DNA of 64,000 nt from CAVVZJ01 sp963752755 (GCA_963752755.1 CAVVZJ010000013.1:1-64000), one strand, 5' to 3'. Positions 1 through 14,680 are shown, counted from the stretch's first letter. Notes: generated by a model not told the origin, from the sequence alone. Numbers and translations: made by a program.

Positions 1-456
1 CGGTGTTGAGCACGGAAGGCCGCGACGGCCGGTGTGGCGACGGAAATGCTCCGTTACCACGACCGGGCTGGCGATGGGATTCGTACTCACGAGGAGAGGC
101 CGGGAGGACGCCCTGCGATTTGCGGGGGTCGTCGTCGCGGCCTGTGGCGTCGGGGGAGGTGACTCGCCCGAGCGACGCTCCTTGCTCGGCTCTTTGGCAA
201 TTCGGTCGGTCGCGATAGTTATCAAGCCAGCCTCACACAAGAGTTAGCTTGCCTGTCGAGACGCCCGCGAGGGCAGCCGACGCGGCGTCGCGTCCGGGAT
301 CCGGGTCTTCTTCTTCTGGGAGAGGATGCGGTTCGGGGCGGGTTCAGCACGCGTCGGGAGCGGCTTCGGCCGTGTCTCGGCGACCCAAGGATTCCTCACC
401 CGATGAGGAAGCCCATTCGGCGGGAGGCCTTCGGGTTTCCGGTCGTGATGGCCCCT
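1..456 (+). other. rRNA leader region upstream of 16S
   Basis: There is no convincing gene here; the open frames on both strands lack a recognisable protein or ribosome binding site. The stretch is GC-rich and ends directly at the 16S gene, so it most likely holds the rRNA promoter and the 5' leader with processing stems. A promoter-like segment near 194-221 is listed separately. The upstream edge of the window cuts off whatever lies before it. Confidence 0.5.
194..221 (+). promoter_or_regulatory. possible rRNA operon promoter
   Basis: TTGGCA at 194-199 matches the sigma70 -35 box at five of six positions. The only -10 candidates, GATAGT or TAGTTA at 214-221, are weak or badly spaced (14-16 bases). 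This is the most AT-rich point of the leader and lies about 240 bases before 16S. The TTGGCAAT core also occurs at two other intergenic sites in this window, so it may be a repeat rather than a promoter. Confidence 0.25.
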
Positions 457-1982
<1,526 letters not shown>

Positions 1983-2573
1983 TAAGGATGTTGCATCCGG
2001 GTCTCGTTGGGACCATCGGTCCGGCGAAGACCTCATCGGCCCCGCCCCAGAACGGGGTGGCGTCCGCGTCGGCTGCCCCCGGGGGCGTCGATCGATGGGC
2101 AAGCTGGAGCTGAGACTGGCCCGATGTCGTGACCGGCCGGAATGGCCTCGCCCCACCGGGCGTGGGCCGCCGCAGGTTCGCACCTGCGGCGGCCCCTGGC
2201 CGGTGGCCAGCGCGTCGGGGCGCCCCCCCGACGGAATGCTCTGTGACAATGCGGTGGATCGCACCCACACCAAGCGAGGCCGATCCCGGTTTGTCTTCGG
2301 ACAGACCTTGAATCGGTCCTCCAGCGAGGTAGCGTAGGCAAATTCATCACTCCATCTCACGAGCGCAGCAGATGCTGACGGTGGAAACCTCGGCCTGAAG
2401 CGATCGGACCGGCGTTGAGGTCGGACCGATCGGCCAGATCAAGGGCCGGGGATGTCGTAGGACTCGTGGGCCGTGCGAGCGTCGCGAGACGCGCGGACGG
2501 TCCTTGGGGGATTATCCAAGCTGGATCCGTCGATGCCGGGCCGAAGCGAGCGATCGCGACGGCCGGTCGGCGT
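1983..2573 (+). other. 16S-23S internal spacer without tRNA
   Basis: The spacer is about 590 bases. I looked for tRNA-Ile and tRNA-Ala, which many bacteria carry here, and saw no cloverleaf or CCA end. It contains a very stable hairpin at 2164-2195: a perfect 14-bp stem with a TCGC tetraloop and no T-run after it, so it is more likely a structural or processing element than a terminator. The last bases (GTCGG...TGGTCAAG) can pair with the sequence just after 23S (CTTGACCA...CCGAC), giving the usual base of the 23S processing stem. Confidence 0.75.
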
Positions 2574-5378
<2,805 letters not shown>

Positions 5379-5610
5379 CCCGACCCGCCGCCGCGTCCCC
5401 ACGCGGCCCGGGTCGCCACGGTCCCGCTTCGATGATCCTGCCACGAGCCACGCACGACATGGTCCCGCCCGCCAGCCTCGGCTGGCTCGCGCGATGGCGT
5501 GATCGAAGAATCGAAAGCCAAGTGCTCAGCCTACGTTACGTGAAGCTGCGTGCGATCCACCGCGTCGTAAACCCGCGACCGCGGGGGCCTGACCGCCCCC
5601 CGGCCGCCTG

Positions 5611-5718
5611 CCCGGCGACCAGACCGGCGGGGCCACACCCGTTCCCATCCCGAACACGGCCGTTAAGCCCGCCGGGCCCATGATAGTGCCTCTGGCGCGA
5701 AAGTCGGTCATCGCCGGG
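5611..5718 (+). rRNA. rrf: 5S ribosomal RNA
   Basis: The 5S RNA is recognised from the conserved core CCACACCCGTTCCCATCCCG followed by GAACACGGCCGTTAAG at about 5631-5666. The terminal stem is formed by CCCGGCGA at the 5' side and TCGCCGGG at the 3' side. The gene lies about 230 bases after 23S, a longer gap than usual, with nothing recognisable in the gap. It is followed within 15 bases by a strong terminator, so it closes the rRNA operon. Confidence 0.93.
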
Positions 5719-5732
5719 CTCCTCCCAATCCT

Positions 5733-5787
5733 CCGCCGCCCCGGGCTCTCCTACCCCTGAGCCCGCGGCGGCGGTTGCGTTTCTTTA
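5733..5787 (+). terminator. rRNA operon terminator
   Basis: CCGCCGCC at 5733-5740 and CGGGCTC at 5742-5748 pair with GAGCCCG at 5759-5765 and GGCGGCGG at 5767-5774. This leaves one C-C mismatch and a 10-base loop. A T-rich tail (TTGCGTTTCTTTATT) follows. This is a classic Rho-independent terminator for the rRNA operon, and it sits tail to tail with the stop codon of the convergent beta-RFAP synthase gene. Confidence 0.82.
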
Positions 5788-6756
5788 TTCGGGTCTTTCT
5801 TCAACTACGGCACCTTGATTGTTTCCAGATGTCCAGAAGATGGATGATGGATCAATTTGAAACGTTTGGCACGCCTGAGTACGTAAGGCGTCTCGAGCTT
5901 CGATTGGTTGCTGAGAGTAAGCGTAGAGGGCGGGCCCCCAGGAACTCTGTCCAACGCCTTGGAGTCCTTGATCGCGGAGCCAGTCGGCGATAGATTGCAA
6001 GTCGGGGTGGGCGTACAGGCCACCCTGCACCATGGCGAAGCTCTTGCCGATGAGAAGCTGAAACTGCGAGAGAAAGTTCCCAAATGCTTCCAGATCTTGC
6101 TCGGCCAGGGAAGGGAGAAGCCCTAGCAGTAAGATCCGGCAGAGACGTTCGGTGATGGCTTCCGGCATGGGTGAAAGTTCGGCAAAGGCCCGCGACTCCG
6201 CCGAGCCATGGAGACCGGGGACTTGTCGGGGTAGGAGGACCAGGATCGCCCAATCGTCAGGCCAGGGCATCCGGGCCAGCAAGGGTGGTAGTCCGTTCCC
6301 GGAGCGTCGCCCTCCATCTACGATCAGGCCACCATGGTTGAAGCCGTGCAATCCGATCCCGGACCGCAGCCCGCGACCGGAGAGTTCGGCCAACGTGGAG
6401 ACGGGTAGGTCGGGATAACCGGCGAGCGCCGAGATCAGTCGAGCGACGGCCAGGCCGAGCTGCGTGCCGGTGCCGAGGCCAACGTGTTCGGAGGGGCCCC
6501 GATGGATCTCGAAGCGGGCCAGGGGTACCGCAATCCCGCGGTTCCTCAGCCCTGTTGAGATGCGCTCGGCGAACCGGAGGACGCGATCGGCTAGGGGCCC
6601 CTCGGCGCTCCAAGTCGTGGAGGTGCGGACGGTAAGGTCCAGGCCAGGGTGGTCGATCATCAGGCCGACACCGCCGAACTGGCGAGGGGCCTGAGGACCG
6701 TAGGCGAGGAGGCCGAAGTGGAGGCGGCTCGGGGTCGTTAGTCGATAGGCGCTCAT
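5785..6756 (-). CDS. mptG: beta-ribofuranosylaminobenzene 5'-phosphate synthase
   Basis: The product is a 323-residue GHMP-kinase-fold protein of the beta-RFAP synthase family. These enzymes condense 4-aminobenzoate with phosphoribosyl pyrophosphate, releasing CO2 and PPi, in the first committed step of tetrahydromethanopterin synthesis in the cytoplasm. Visible family marks are the N-terminal PSRLHFGLL segment (residues 9-17) and the glycine-rich GHMP loop HVGLGTGTQLGLAV (91-104). A second conserved stretch, RGLRSGIGLHGFNHGG, follows around residue 128. The start overlaps the stop of the upstream DUF447 gene by four bases (ATGA), so the two are almost certainly co-translated. The H4MPT genes further along the window support the assignment. 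Confidence 0.9.
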   Translation of the reverse strand: MSAYRLTTPSRLHFGLLAYGPQAPRQFGGVGLMIDHPGLDLTVRTSTTWSAEGPLADRVLRFAERISTGLRNRGIAVPLARFEIHRGPSEHVGLGTGTQLGLAVARLISALAGYPDLPVSTLAELSGRGLRSGIGLHGFNHGGLIVDGGRRSGNGLPPLLARMPWPDDWAILVLLPRQVPGLHGSAESRAFAELSPMPEAITERLCRILLLGLLPSLAEQDLEAFGNFLSQFQLLIGKSFAMVQGGLYAHPDLQSIADWLRDQGLQGVGQSSWGPALYAYSQQPIEARDALRTQACQTFQIDPSSIFWTSGNNQGAVVEERPE

Positions 6757-7346
6757 AGGTCGATCGAGTCGGGGTCGAGCCCGCGCGTGCGGGCGAGGGC
6801 GCGGATGTGGTCCGAGAGCAAGCGGAAGGCGGCGTGCTCGGAGTCGCCGCCGGTCTTCTCCACGAGCACGGCGAGCTGGCGGTAGTCGCGGAGGATCGCG
6901 TCGAGCGGCAGGAAGTCGCTCCGGGTGGCGAGGATCGCCGCCTCGACGACGGCGTGCTTGGCGCGGTTCAGGCCGAAGAAGTCGCGGAGGCAGCCCGCGG
7001 CGACGGTCTCGGCGCGGAGGATGGTCCGGTCCTCGCGGTCGTCCAGGTCGGTGATGCGGAACTCGTAATAGCGGCAGGCGTCGGAGAGGATGCGGCCGCG
7101 GACGACGTCGGCCGGGCGGGTTGGGGCGTCGGCCTCCAGGCCGATCGCGGCGCGGGCCAGGAGGAGAACGTCGTCGGTGACGTGGAGGACGCCCTCGCCG
7201 GTGGCCTTGAGGTTGCGGTAGGTCGTTGAGGACCGGAACGGCCGGAGCACGAACCGTCGCATCCCCGGCTCGACGCGGGGGCCCATCGGGGCGATGTTGA
7301 GGAGGCCGGAGGGGTCAAGCGTCGTGACGATGCCTTCGAGGATCAC
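6753..7346 (-). CDS. DUF447 family protein (C1/H4MPT cluster)
   Basis: I chose a GTG start at 7346, which gives about 197 residues beginning MILEGIVTT, the usual start and length of DUF447 proteins. A longer open frame runs to 7595, but its extra N-terminal part is low in conservation and is encoded by a dispersed repeat. The family has a flavin-reductase-like fold. It is found in archaea and in bacteria carrying H4MPT genes, where its exact role is not settled. Conserved-looking segments are NIAPMGP, FVLRPFRSSTTYRNL and LEKTGGD-type residues near the C-terminus. It overlaps mptG by four bases. A role in H4MPT or methanofuran metabolism is inferred from the family's distribution and this neighbour. 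Confidence 0.8.
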   Translation of the reverse strand: MILEGIVTTLDPSGLLNIAPMGPRVEPGMRRFVLRPFRSSTTYRNLKATGEGVLHVTDDVLLLARAAIGLEADAPTRPADVVRGRILSDACRYYEFRITDLDDREDRTILRAETVAAGCLRDFFGLNRAKHAVVEAAILATRSDFLPLDAILRDYRQLAVLVEKTGGDSEHAAFRLLSDHIRALARTRGLDPDSIDL

Positions 7347-7669
7347 GGGGACGGCCTCGGTCCGGGGAGGGGAGGCCTCTCGCAGAGGCGCGGAGGACGC
7401 GGAGAGGGAGAAGAGAGATCTTCCAGGATTGTGGATGGCACGGTTGCGTTTCGGCGGTCGGCCGCCTTGGATTCGCGGGAGGACTTCGAAGGTCCAGCCT
7501 AACGGGCGTTGCCGGGGTTTGACCAGTCCCCGGGTCTGGGAACCGCGCGGAGGGAGGCCGGGGCGGGGACGATGCGGCAGAAAGGCGCTGGCCACGTCGC
7601 TTCCCCGGTGTGATAATCATTCAATCGAGCAGATGGTTGCGCCGAGGCCGTCAGCGGGGGTGCGAGGCA
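7347..7669. other. intergenic region between divergent DUF447 and kinase genes
   Basis: This is the divergent region between the minus-strand DUF447/mptG pair and the plus-strand kinase remnant. It holds one copy of a 27-base dispersed repeat (7377-7403). It should also contain the promoters for both directions, but I could not identify a convincing -35/-10 pair. The open frame that extends the DUF447 protein through this region is probably not translated. Confidence 0.4.
7377..7403 (+). repeat. dispersed repeat family A, copy 1
   Basis: CTCTCGCAGAGGCGCGGAGG begins the 27-base unit. Four more copies are in this window (10131-10157, 10212-10238 reversed, 32226-32252, 32335-32361 reversed). 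Each shares CTCTCGCA, then an AGGCG-like centre and a CGC(G/A)(G/A)A end. This copy is single, whereas the others form inverted pairs. It lies just upstream of the DUF447 start. Confidence 0.7.
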
Positions 7670-9980
<2,311 letters not shown>

Positions 9981-10006
9981 TCGCGGAGCCGAGAGCGGAG
10001 GCCGGA

Positions 10007-10076
10007 GGGGCGGCAGGGCGGAGCCCCCGCCCCGATGGAGGGGGTGCCTGGGGCAGAGCGGAGCGATGTCCCAGGC
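10007..10076 (+). terminator. tandem hairpins between convergent genes
   Basis: Two GC-rich hairpins follow the kinase-FGE remnant. The first pairs GGGGCGG at 10007-10013 with CCGCCCC at 10027-10033; the second pairs GCCTGGG at 10046-10052 with CCCAGGC at 10070-10076. Neither has a T-run, so factor-independent termination is uncertain. Their place between convergent genes fits a transcription barrier. Confidence 0.35.
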
Positions 10077-10130
10077 GTCGCCGGGGTCCGCGCCGGGGCG
10101 TTGGGGATTCCCCCCCGATGCAGAAGAGGT

Positions 10131-10157
10131 CTCTCGCAGAGGCGGAGAGGACGCGGA
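10131..10157 (+). repeat. dispersed repeat family A, copy 2
   Basis: This 27-base copy forms an inverted pair with copy 3 at 10212-10238. The two arms match at 23 of 27 positions and are separated by 54 bases. The pair could fold into a long hairpin in either transcript at this convergent gene junction. Confidence 0.7.
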
Positions 10158-10177
10158 GGAGAAAGAGGGAGGAGAGA

Positions 10178-11614
10178 TCATGGGTTGGACCCTCCTCCTT
10201 CGGGGTTCTCTTCTGCGTCCTCGACGTCTCTGCGAGAGGCCTCCTTGTCCCGGTGGCTGATCTCGGGCTCGGTGAGGAAGCCCCAGGAGAGGGCCTGGTC
10301 CTGGCGGTAGGACTTGTGGAGCGTGAGGGCGGTTTTGGCCTTGGCCAGCTCGAAGCCGAGGTAGAAGGCGTGGGAGGGGTCGGAGACGGCCATGCGGGAG
10401 AAGAGGGAGAAGGGGTCGGGGTCGGTGAGGAAGTGGGCGTTGTTGAAGGCGTAGAGGAGGCCGTCCTCGGCGAAGAGGCGCCAGTTGGGGTCCTTGACGC
10501 GAGAGGCGAACTCGGCGAGGGCGTCGGGGCCGAAGCGGGGGAGGCGGGGATCGCGGAGGAGGATGAGCGAGGGTTCGAGGTGCTTGGGCAGGGTGCGGTG
10601 GGTGACGGCGTGGTAACAGAGGCGGCGGGCGAGGTCGAGCTCGCGGACGGAGGAGCGGGCCCAGTTGATGACGGCGGTGGTGAGGACGCTGCGGATGGAT
10701 TGTTCCTGGCAGAAGCCGATCAGGAGGGTGTTGAGGCCGGAGGAGTCGGAGTCGGTCAGCTCGGTGAGGTTGCCGACGCCCATGAGCATGGGGGCGTCGG
10801 GATAACGGCGGCGGACGTCGAGGTAGCGGCCGAGGGAGGAGGAAAAGCCGAAGCCGATCGGTTCGAGGATGGGGTCGATCCGGAAGGGGACGCGGCGGGA
10901 GTCGAGGAAAGACAGGGTGTCGTCGAGACCGTCGAGGGTGCCGGGGACGTCGGGGATGGCGACGACCTCGGAGCCCCAGTCGGGGGCGGCTTCGCGGTTG
11001 GAGGCGTTGACGCTGAGGACCAATTCGGCGCCGGCCTGGACGGCGGAGGCGGCCTCGGTGGGGTGGAAGGTGTCGATCGAGACGCGGTGGCCGGCGTCGC
11101 GGAGGGCCTTGACGGCGTCGGCCACGCCGGGCCAGGGGTCGCCGGGGTCGCAGCCGAGGTCGATGAGGTCGGCCCCTTCGGAGCGGAAGCGGTCGGCCTC
11201 GGCGAGGATCGCGGAGAGATCAAGGCGTGGGGCGTGGTTGATCTCGGCGAGGATGGCGATGTCGAAGGCGCCGTAGCCGATGCGGCGGGGGTCGGACTGG
11301 CCGAAGTGGCGGGGGAGGTCGCGGAGGTCCTCGGGGCCGAGTTCGACGGTGGCGCCGGCGGCACGGGCGATGACGGGGGCGAGGTCGCCGCGGCAGTGGC
11401 CGGGGAGGAGGACGCGGTCGGTCTCGGGGGGAACCTCCAGATGGCGGGCGACCCATTTCGGGGGCATCAAGGCCGCGACCGAGATCGGCATGACCTGGAC
11501 CGACGGGACGAACCCGGCGCGCGGGGCCAGCTCGTCGAGGACGCGCCGGAGCGCGGGCTCGGCGAGGCGGCCGGTCACGAAGAGGATGCGGGGGGGCGCG
11601 TCGGGAGGGGACAA
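10178..11614 (-). CDS. DUF6513 dihydropteroate-synthase-like protein
   Basis: The protein has 478 residues. Its central part resembles dihydropteroate synthases: FDIAILAEINHAPRLD, then GADLIDLGCDPGDPWPG, then HRVSIDTFHPTEA and ELVLSVNASN, i.e. successive beta strands of a pterin-binding TIM barrel. Family members occur in methanogens and in H4MPT-containing bacteria, and a role in joining the pterin to the arylamine part of H4MPT is usually suggested. I infer that role here from the family and from mptG nearby. The last 25 or so residues (after TEPEISHRD) are encoded by a dispersed repeat and are probably not part of the fold. It lies on the same strand as the SDR gene, 150 bases away across a large inverted repeat. 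Confidence 0.85.
   Translation of the reverse strand: MSPPDAPPRILFVTGRLAEPALRRVLDELAPRAGFVPSVQVMPISVAALMPPKWVARHLEVPPETDRVLLPGHCRGDLAPVIARAAGATVELGPEDLRDLPRHFGQSDPRRIGYGAFDIAILAEINHAPRLDLSAILAEADRFRSEGADLIDLGCDPGDPWPGVADAVKALRDAGHRVSIDTFHPTEAASAVQAGAELVLSVNASNREAAPDWGSEVVAIPDVPGTLDGLDDTLSFLDSRRVPFRIDPILEPIGFGFSSSLGRYLDVRRRYPDAPMLMGVGNLTELTDSDSSGLNTLLIGFCQEQSIRSVLTTAVINWARSSVRELDLARRLCYHAVTHRTLPKHLEPSLILLRDPRLPRFGPDALAEFASRVKDPNWRLFAEDGLLYAFNNAHFLTDPDPFSLFSRMAVSDPSHAFYLGFELAKAKTALTLHKSYRQDQALSWGFLTEPEISHRDKEASRRDVEDAEENPEGGGSNP
10212..10238 (-). repeat. dispersed repeat family A, copy 3 (inside DUF6513 3' end)
   Basis: This is the inverted partner of copy 2. It lies within the open frame of the DUF6513 gene and encodes its tail (residues around 459-467, EASRRDVED). 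The repeat therefore extends the protein past its conserved domain. Compare the coding copies at 32226 and 45380. Confidence 0.7.
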
Positions 11615-11647
11615 CGGTGTTGGACTCCGAAGGGCGTCGGTCGGGTC

Positions 11648-11718
11648 GCTGGGGCGGAGTCTTCGACGCCCCGGCGATTCGAGCGATTGGACCGGGGCGT
11701 CGAAGACTCCGCCCCAGC
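11648..11718. repeat. 27-bp perfect inverted repeat
   Basis: The left arm at 11648-11674 and the right arm at 11692-11718 are exact reverse complements over 27 bases, with a 17-base loop. Each arm also contains a shorter internal hairpin (GGGGCG ... CGCCCC). It lies between the SDR stop and the DUF6513 start on the minus strand. It has no T-run. The structure resembles a mobile palindromic (REP/MITE-like) element. In RNA it could act as an intercistronic processing or attenuation hairpin. Confidence 0.9.
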
Positions 11719-11764
11719 CACACAGAGATCAGAGATCAGGCAATCTCACGGTGATCAGAAATGC

Positions 11765-12550
11765 TCAGGAACGGACGGCGCCGCCGTTGACGCGGAGGAC
11801 CTGGCCGGTCAGGAAGGCGGACGCGGGGCTGACGAGGAAGCGAGCGGCGCGGGCGATGTCGTCGGGAGTGCCCCAGCGGTCGAGGGGAGTCTCGCGGAGG
11901 ACGCGCGCTTGCCAGGCGTCGGAGGCGGATTCGCCCCAGGCGGTCCTGATCCAGCCGGGGGCGACGGCGTTGACGCGGACGGACGGGGCGAGGCTCAGGG
12001 CGAGGCTGCGGGTGAAGGCCATGACGGCCCCCTTGGTGGTGGCGAACAGCTCGCCGGAGTCGCCCTCCATGCCGGTCTCGGCCTGATCCCAGCCCATCGT
12101 GACGATCACCCCCCTGCCCTGCTCCTTCATCCGGCGGCCGATGGCGCGGCAGAGCCGGAGCGTGGAGACGACATCGACGGCCCAGAGCAGGTCGAGCTTG
12201 GCGTCGAAGTTCCAGCGGGCGGTGTCGCCGGTGAGGGTGTCGGCGCCGGCGAAGTGGAGCCAGGCGTCGAGGCCGCCCCAGAGTTCCCAGGCCCGCGACG
12301 CGAAGCGGTCGCCCGCGGAGCGGTCGGCCAGGTCGGCCAGGAGCACTTCCGCCCGGCCGCCCGATCGCCGTCGGCAATCCTCGGCCACCTCCACGGCCGA
12401 TTGCCGCGAGGTCCGACCGTGGATGATCAGATCGGCGCCGGCGTCGGCCAGGGCCAGGGCCGTGGCGCGTCCGATGCCGGAGGTCGAGCCCAGGACGGCG
12501 GCGCGGAGGCCCTTCAGATCGTGGCGACTCGGGGTCTCGTCCTGATTCAT
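11765..12550 (-). CDS. short-chain dehydrogenase/reductase-like protein with unusual active site
   Basis: The protein has 261 residues and a Rossmann fold of the SDR superfamily. It has an N-terminal nucleotide-binding GSTSGIGRAT (21-30), a HFAGAD strand in place of NNAG, and a C-terminal GQVLRVNGGAV. The usual catalytic Asn-Ser-Tyr-Lys is altered: Asp126, Gln156 and Phe169 occupy the Asn, Ser and Tyr positions, and only Lys173 is kept (FATTK instead of YxxxK). It is 150 bases upstream of, and on the same strand as, the DUF6513 gene. A pterin-related reductase role, for example in H4MPT synthesis, is plausible from context. The missing residues argue for altered chemistry or a binding role. 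Confidence 0.8.
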   Translation of the reverse strand: MNQDETPSRHDLKGLRAAVLGSTSGIGRATALALADAGADLIIHGRTSRQSAVEVAEDCRRRSGGRAEVLLADLADRSAGDRFASRAWELWGGLDAWLHFAGADTLTGDTARWNFDAKLDLLWAVDVVSTLRLCRAIGRRMKEQGRGVIVTMGWDQAETGMEGDSGELFATTKGAVMAFTRSLALSLAPSVRVNAVAPGWIRTAWGESASDAWQARVLRETPLDRWGTPDDIARAARFLVSPASAFLTGQVLRVNGGAVRS

Positions 12551-12751
12551 GATCGGCTGATCCGAGAACGCCGACCCCGTGGTTGAGCGGAATGGGCCGG
12601 TCCCTCCAGTGTATCGGGCCGCTTCCTCGCGCGTGAACCCGGGAACCGACGGCCCTCCTCATCCGGCGAAGACCCGTCCTCCCCTTGCCCTCCGACGCTC
12701 GGGTTCGTTTCGTTCCAGGTCGTCGCCCGTCGTCCGCTCTGTCGCCGAAGA

Positions 12752-12784
12752 CTGCCAGATTGGCAGGTGGGTTCGTTTGGAAAT
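12752..12784 (+). repeat. dispersed repeat family R, copy 1
   Basis: The 33-base unit begins with the imperfect palindrome CTGCCAGATTGGCAG, continues with a GGGTTCGTT segment and ends in GGAAAT. Copies 2 and 3 are at 30855-30887 and 30973-31005, in the same orientation, with only the three loop bases and a few others changed. Confidence 0.75.
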
Positions 12785-13224
12785 CGGCAAACTTTGACCA
12801 GCTTCTTGGGGCGGCGGGACCGGGGGGCTGCTCGATGCCTCTCGGGCTCATTTCGTTGGGAGGGGCGAAGGCGGAGAAATGGGCAAAATGGGAGATTCGG
12901 AAAAGATTTGGCGTGAGAGGTTCTTGCGGCCTGGCCCCGGGTTCGTTTTTGCGAAGGCGTCGCCGCGCCGGTGGCGATCGACGCAATCCGTGTTGATCGG
13001 GGCGTCAATGATCATGTCGCTTCGTTGGAACCCGTCCTCGGGTGTGGAGGCGCGAGGGATGAATGGGAAACGCCGAGCCTCCGGGGTATTGTCGAAGTCT
13101 GGAGACGAAATTATCGCAGGATTTTCGGAAAGACGCGGCCCAGGTCAGGCCGAGAAGCCGCCGGAACGTAGGATCGATAAGAACGATGGCCAAGAAAGCG
13201 GTTTCTTCGGAAAATTCTTTTTTG

Positions 13225-13253
13225 TTGCGGGGGATGTAGCCTCTGTTCATAAT
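13225..13253 (+). promoter_or_regulatory. candidate promoter of the PEP-CTERM gene
   Basis: TTGCGG at 13225-13230 and CATAAT at 13248-13253 are separated by 17 bases. The -10 box matches five of six consensus positions and the -35 box three. Transcription would start about 85 bases before the ATG. Confidence 0.35.
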
Positions 13254-13346
13254 GAGCCATTGACGATCCAGAGGTGGTCCGTTGCCGCATCGCCGATGCG
13301 ACGATCAGAGGGCCATCTTGGATGGATCGAGAAAGGAGTCCTTCCG

Positions 13347-14012
13347 ATGAGAAGCGGGACGAAGATGGCCTTTCTGGTGGTGGCTCTCGGCCTAGCCGTA
13401 GAGGCCAAAGCCTCACTGACGGTTTACCACAACGCATCGGACTACCAGGCAGCGACGACCGGATTGACGACGATCGACTTCAACGGGATCGCGTCGTCGG
13501 GGGGCTTTGTCTCCTACGGCAATGGGCCGCTGACGCTCTCCGGGGTTGATTTCACCTCGAATGGAAGTATGTTCGTGATCGATCCCGGATTTTACGGCTC
13601 GCCTTACGGCGAAGGCGGCTTCCTGAATTCCGACTTTACTCAGCCCAACAACATCATCACGGCGACGCTTCCCGGCCCGGCCACGGCCATCGGGATGAAC
13701 TTCGGCGGCCTCTTCAGCGGGGGAATCGTTGACTTCATGCTCACGTTCTCCGACGGTTCGACGGTCAATGCCTCGACGACCCAGTCGATCGGGGGTGGGT
13801 CGCTCGACTTCATCGGCGTGACCTCGACGGTCGCCTTGACGTCGGTTCAGATCACCATGCCCGACACGCCGTACTACAACGCGATCGACAATTTTTCCGT
13901 CGGGCTTTCCGCCGTGCCCGAGCCCTCGACGATGGCTACAGCCGGTCTGGCCGTCCTGCTCTGCGGCGGTTTCTCCTGGCGTCGCCGGGGTCACCTTCGG
14001 CGGGCCGCCTGA
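13347..14012 (+). CDS. PEP-CTERM-anchored secreted protein
   Basis: The start is ATG 13347, with a good ribosome binding site AAGGAG at 13333-13338. The 221-residue product has a signal peptide (FLVVALGLAVEAKA) followed by a mature domain rich in Gly, Ser, Thr and Asn. The latter contains FNGIASSGGFVSYGNG, TITATLPGPATAIGMNFGG-like strands and DNFSVG, like PEP-CTERM proteins with a lectin-like beta-sandwich. The C-terminus is a PEP-CTERM sorting signal: VPEPST, a hydrophobic helix, then an Arg cluster (WRRRGHLRR). Such proteins are normally exported and processed by an exosortase, which is not encoded in this window. Substrate and function are unknown. No linked genes suggest a pathway. Confidence 0.85.
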   Translation: MRSGTKMAFLVVALGLAVEAKASLTVYHNASDYQAATTGLTTIDFNGIASSGGFVSYGNGPLTLSGVDFTSNGSMFVIDPGFYGSPYGEGGFLNSDFTQPNNIITATLPGPATAIGMNFGGLFSGGIVDFMLTFSDGSTVNASTTQSIGGGSLDFIGVTSTVALTSVQITMPDTPYYNAIDNFSVGLSAVPEPSTMATAGLAVLLCGGFSWRRRGHLRRAA

Positions 14013-14150
14013 GCCCCCGGCGCCGTTTGAGAGTGGTCGGTGTTTGGAGGATGGACTGGCGGTCGTGCCAGATCGAGGGGCTCTTGCGCCACGGTCTGGA
14101 TTGGCTGGGGTCGCGAAGATGCGACCCCGACCGGCCGCGGTGCGGGCGGG

Positions 14151-14445
14151 TCACTCCAGCTCGGAGTGCAAGGGTGGCGGGGGCTCCTTGGCGGTCGCGA
14201 TGGGGCGGAGGGTCGAGTGGTGGATGAGCCAGTAGAGGCGCGGCGGTGAGGACCCCACCGAGGAGCGTCGCCAGCATCCAGAAGAGTGAGCCCACGAACA
14301 CGACGCCCGCGCCGGTTGTCTCGCGATTCTGGGCATCATTCCAGACCGCGAGGGCGAACGCGACATGCACCGCCAGAGTGATCGCCCAGGTCGCGAAGGT
14401 GATGAAGATCATCAGGCCGGCGAGGTCGTTCGGGCTGGTTCGCAT
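14151..14445 (-). CDS. small membrane protein, frameshifted
   Basis: From ATG 14445 the product starts MRTSPNDLAGLMIFITFATW. It has two clear membrane segments, one around TFATWAITLAVHVAFAL and one around VFVGSLFWMLATLLGG. At about 14238 the frame must shift by one base to continue as ALYWLIHHSTLRPI and end at 14151. The joined product would have about 97 residues. I do not recognise the family. The gene is divergent from the sigma-HlyD fusion gene and may share its regulatory region. Confidence 0.6.
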
Positions 14446-14680
14446 CAGGTCCTTCTCCAAAAGGCTCGGGATGGGTCCCGGAGACGTTACCAGGGCGTTC
14501 GTTCCTGGAGTGCCATTCTTGACTCGCCCCGGCTCCGGGACCACGCCGATCGCCGGTGATTGCCGAAGTCGTGAGTCGCTGGCAAGGGCGCTCGGTGGGG
14601 CGTCGGGGGAAAAGTGAAACGATTCGCGACGCACGCGCCTCCAGTAGGATGGAGTTGGGCATCCTGGGAGGGGCGTGGTC

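Larger units (their letters stand above)
12551..13346. other. long divergent intergenic region
   Basis: About 800 bases separate the SDR gene from the PEP-CTERM gene. The open frames seen here on both strands show no family resemblance. The stretch contains a family R repeat (12752-12784), a promoter-like element before the PEP-CTERM gene, and an AT-rich patch (AAAATTCTTTTTTG near 13211) that stands out from the surrounding GC content. Confidence 0.5.

Noticed and set aside
2164..2195. Possible tRNA T-arm (GGTTCGCACC) in the 16S-23S spacer
   Set aside because: The segment is part of one continuous 14-bp hairpin; no acceptor, D or anticodon arms can be drawn around it.
6753..7595. Longer DUF447 protein starting at 7595
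   Set aside because: The extra 83 residues are repeat-derived and unlike the family, whose members begin at the MILEGIVTT point.
10118..12586. 822-residue open frame on the plus strand opposite DUF6513 and SDR
   Set aside because: Its Gly/Glu/Val-rich composition is the mirror of the real minus-strand genes, and it starts in a dispersed repeat.
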